DNA from: an uncultured Prevotellaceae bacterium
Lineage (GTDB): Bacteria; Bacteroidota; Bacteroidia; Bacteroidales; Bacteroidaceae
Length of the DNA: 61,553 nt
Assembly: GCA_902800245.1 (NCBI GenBank)
Contig: CADCDY010000013.1
Span: 1-61,553, forward strand
Reading direction: 5' to 3'
The notes below the pieces were generated by a model. It was not told the DNA's origin. It made no database searches and saw only the letters and a program-made list of their open reading frames with translations. This document shows positions 59,929-61,553 of this stretch, in pieces; positions within the stretch are counted from its first letter, which is position 1; each line of letters opens with the position of its first letter. The translations under genes and the position numbers were made by a program.

Positions 59929-61371
59929 ATGTTGAAACCGTTAAACAAAAAGTTCGCTCCGAAGAGCGTGATGCCCGAGAAGGTCATTCAGTTTGGTGAG
60001 GGTAATTTCCTCCGTGCATTCGTTGATTGGATTATCTGGAACATGGACCAGAAGACCAATTTCAATGGTAGTGTTGTCGTCGTGCAGCCCATCGACCGCG
60101 GTATGGTTGACTGGCTCAACGGTCAGGACTGTCTGTATCACGTCAACCTGCAGGGTCGCGAGAACGGCAAACCTGTGAATACGCTGGAGCGCATCGACGT
60201 CATCAGCCGTGCGCTGAACCCCTACTCTCAGAATGACGCCTTCATGGCTCTGGCTGATCAGCCCGAGATTCGTTTCGTGATTTCTAACACCACTGAGGCT
60301 GGTATCGCTTTCGATCCCGCTTGTAAGCTGGAGGACAAGCCCGCTTCAAGCTATCCTGGCAAACTGGTACAGTTGCTGTATCGTCGCTACCAGACGTTCA
60401 ATGGCGATCCCACGAAGGGTCTTATCATTTTCCCCTGCGAACTTATCTTCCTGAACGGCCACGTGCTGAAGGATTGCATCAATAAGTACATCGAACTGTG
60501 GAAGTTGCCCGCTGACTTCAAGAAGTGGTTCGACGAGTGCTGCGGCGTTTACGCTACCCTCGTTGACCGTATCGTGCCAGGCTTCCCCCGCAAGGAGATT
60601 GCTGAGATTCAGGAGAAGGTCGGTTATCGCGACAACCTCGTCGTACAGGCCGAGAACTTCCACCTCTGGGTCATCGAGGCTCCAAAGGAGGTTGCTCAGG
60701 AGTTCCCTGCAGACAAGGCTGGTCTGCACGTGCTGTTCGTTCCCTCAGAAGAGCCCTACCACAAGCGTAAGGTTACCCTGCTGAATGGCCCGCACACCGT
60801 ACTCTCGCCTGTTGCATTCTTGAGCGGTGTCAACATCGTTCGTGACGCCTGCAACCACGAGGTCATTTCTAAATACATCCACAAAGTACAGTTTGAGGAA
60901 CTGATGCAGACCCTCGACCTGCCGATGGAAGAACTGGAGAAGTTTGCTGGCGACGTACTCGAGCGTTTCGACAACCCGTTCGTAGATCATCAGGTGACCA
61001 GCATCATGCTGAACTCATTCCCCAAGTTCCAGGCTCGCGACCTGCCCGGCGTGAAGACTTACTTGGAGCGCAAGGGCGAGCTGCCTAAGGGCCTGGTATT
61101 CGGTCTGGCTGCTATCATTACATATTATAAGGGTGGCAAGCGCGCCGACGGTGTGGAGATTATCCCCAACGACGACGAAAAGATCATGGGTCTGCTGAAG
61201 GAACTCTGGGCTACTGGCGACACGCAGAAGGTAGCCGACGGTGTACTCGGTGCTGAGTTCATCTGGCAGGAGGACCTCAACAAGGTTGCCGGCCTGAACG
61301 CAATGGTGAAGCTGTTCCTTGACCTGATTCAGGAGAAGGGCATGCTGGAAGCCGTAAAGACTATTCTGTAA
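59929..61371 (+). CDS. uxaB: Tagaturonate reductase (altronate oxidoreductase)
   Basis: A 480-aa NAD-dependent polyol dehydrogenase of the mannitol/UxaB family. It reduces D-tagaturonate to D-altronate in galacturonate breakdown. Markers: QFGEGNFLRAFVDWII (nucleotide-binding start), FVISNTTEAGI, VDRIVPGFPRKE, PFVDHQVTSIMLNSFPKF and KGLVFGLAAIITYYKGG. Other galacturonate genes (uxaC, uxaA) are not adjacent. The 5' region has palindromic operators. Its TAA stop is followed at once by the in-frame TTG start of uvrA. Confidence 0.92.
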   Translation: MLKPLNKKFAPKSVMPEKVIQFGEGNFLRAFVDWIIWNMDQKTNFNGSVVVVQPIDRGMVDWLNGQDCLYHVNLQGRENGKPVNTLERIDVISRALNPYSQNDAFMALADQPEIRFVISNTTEAGIAFDPACKLEDKPASSYPGKLVQLLYRRYQTFNGDPTKGLIIFPCELIFLNGHVLKDCINKYIELWKLPADFKKWFDECCGVYATLVDRIVPGFPRKEIAEIQEKVGYRDNLVVQAENFHLWVIEAPKEVAQEFPADKAGLHVLFVPSEEPYHKRKVTLLNGPHTVLSPVAFLSGVNIVRDACNHEVISKYIHKVQFEELMQTLDLPMEELEKFAGDVLERFDNPFVDHQVTSIMLNSFPKFQARDLPGVKTYLERKGELPKGLVFGLAAIITYYKGGKRADGVEIIPNDDEKIMGLLKELWATGDTQKVADGVLGAEFIWQEDLNKVAGLNAMVKLFLDLIQEKGMLEAVKTIL

Positions 61372-61553
61372 TTGAGCGATTCAATTGAAATAAAGGGGGC
61401 GAGAGTCAATAATCTGAAGAATATTGACGTCACCATTCCCCGCAACAAATTGGTGGTGATTGCCGGAGTCAGTGGCTCCGGCAAATCATCTTTGGCCTTC
61501 GACACACTGTATGCCGAGGGCCAGAGACGTTATGTGGAGAGCCTGTCGGCATA
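61372..61553 (+). CDS. uvrA: Excinuclease ABC subunit A, 5' fragment
   Basis: The window ends 60 codons into UvrA, the damage-recognition ATPase of nucleotide excision repair. The visible part [20 protein letters not shown], then the Walker A motif [20 protein letters not shown] and RRYVESLSA is diagnostic. The start must be the TTG at 61372 (no ATG precedes the conserved region), which immediately follows the uxaB TAA in the same frame. Translation probably depends on ribosomes finishing uxaB. It is cut by the window edge. Confidence 0.93.
   Translation, partial: MSDSIEIKGARVNNLKNIDVTIPRNKLVVIAGVSGSGKSSLAFDTLYAEGQRRYVESLSA

Noticed and set aside
1-61553. tRNA, rRNA, transposase, integrase or phage genes.
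   Set aside because: None could be recognised on either strand.

Overview
The window looks like a chromosomal segment of a Prevotella-like member of the Bacteroidales. The evidence is the Bacteroidetes promoter signature (a -33 TTTG, then about 20 nt, then TAnnTTTG) in front of most transcription units, near absence of Shine-Dalgarno sites, and family content: TonB receptors, PPi-dependent phosphofructokinase, a smalltalk micropeptide, golvesin/amidase protein, imelysin/di-haem operon, short CstA, and an apgM-type enzyme in place of ThrB. No rRNA, tRNA, CRISPR or insertion sequence is visible.

Layout. 1-2.7 kb is an accessory-looking strip (tandem 21-22 nt repeats, rhamnose mutarotase, small lipoprotein, a 774-nt gap with a degraded reading frame, an unusual 154-aa protein and a 35-aa smalltalk protein). 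2.7-14.9 kb holds housekeeping genes (LolA-like, patatin, trmD, rlmD, a broken GH25 lysozyme, pfp, PlsC-like acyltransferase, amidase/golvesin protein, YgiQ). 14.9-18.9 kb is a minus-strand operon cstA - OMP - nadC - M23 lipoprotein. 19-48.7 kb is dominated by cobalamin genes: a riboswitch-controlled TonB receptor plus lipoprotein cobaltochelatase; a second TonB receptor with split cbiA and cobQ; cobS-cobU(broken)-cobT divergent from btuF-btuC; and four bifunctional fusions (CbiJ-CbiD, CbiG-CbiF, CbiE-CbiT, CbiH-CbiC) that together carry eight ring-synthesis activities. Embedded in it (27.6-34.2 kb) is a porin - imelysin - di-haem oxidoreductase - CcsA operon divergent from a hemerythrin/LuxR regulator. 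48.8-61.5 kb is housekeeping again: rpiB, infC-rpmI-rplT, two tandem acyl-CoA synthetases, a threonine operon (thrA, small membrane protein, apgM-type homoserine kinase, thrC), uxaB and the start of uvrA.

Most striking signal. The window is peppered with short tandem arrays of 7-bp (sometimes 8-bp) units, such as AGCCAAA, AGAGGTG, TTGAACG and AATTGAC, and with small 8-bp-stem hairpins. Many lie inside protein-coding frames without breaking them: they encode two signal peptides, loops in CobT, BtuF, CbiA, CobQ, CbiD and a TonB receptor, linkers in fused cobalamin enzymes, and one arm of the cobalamin riboswitch. Others abut or supply stop codons. This resembles cyanobacterial STRR heptamer repeats, but tolerated in frame and recruited as protein sequence.

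Three genes are damaged (GH25 lysozyme and cobU by internal deletion, cbiA by a one-base frame change at its domain boundary), so the strain may be unable to finish cobalamin from this locus alone. CbiL, CbiB, the threonine-phosphate decarboxylase and the BtuD ATPase are not in the window.
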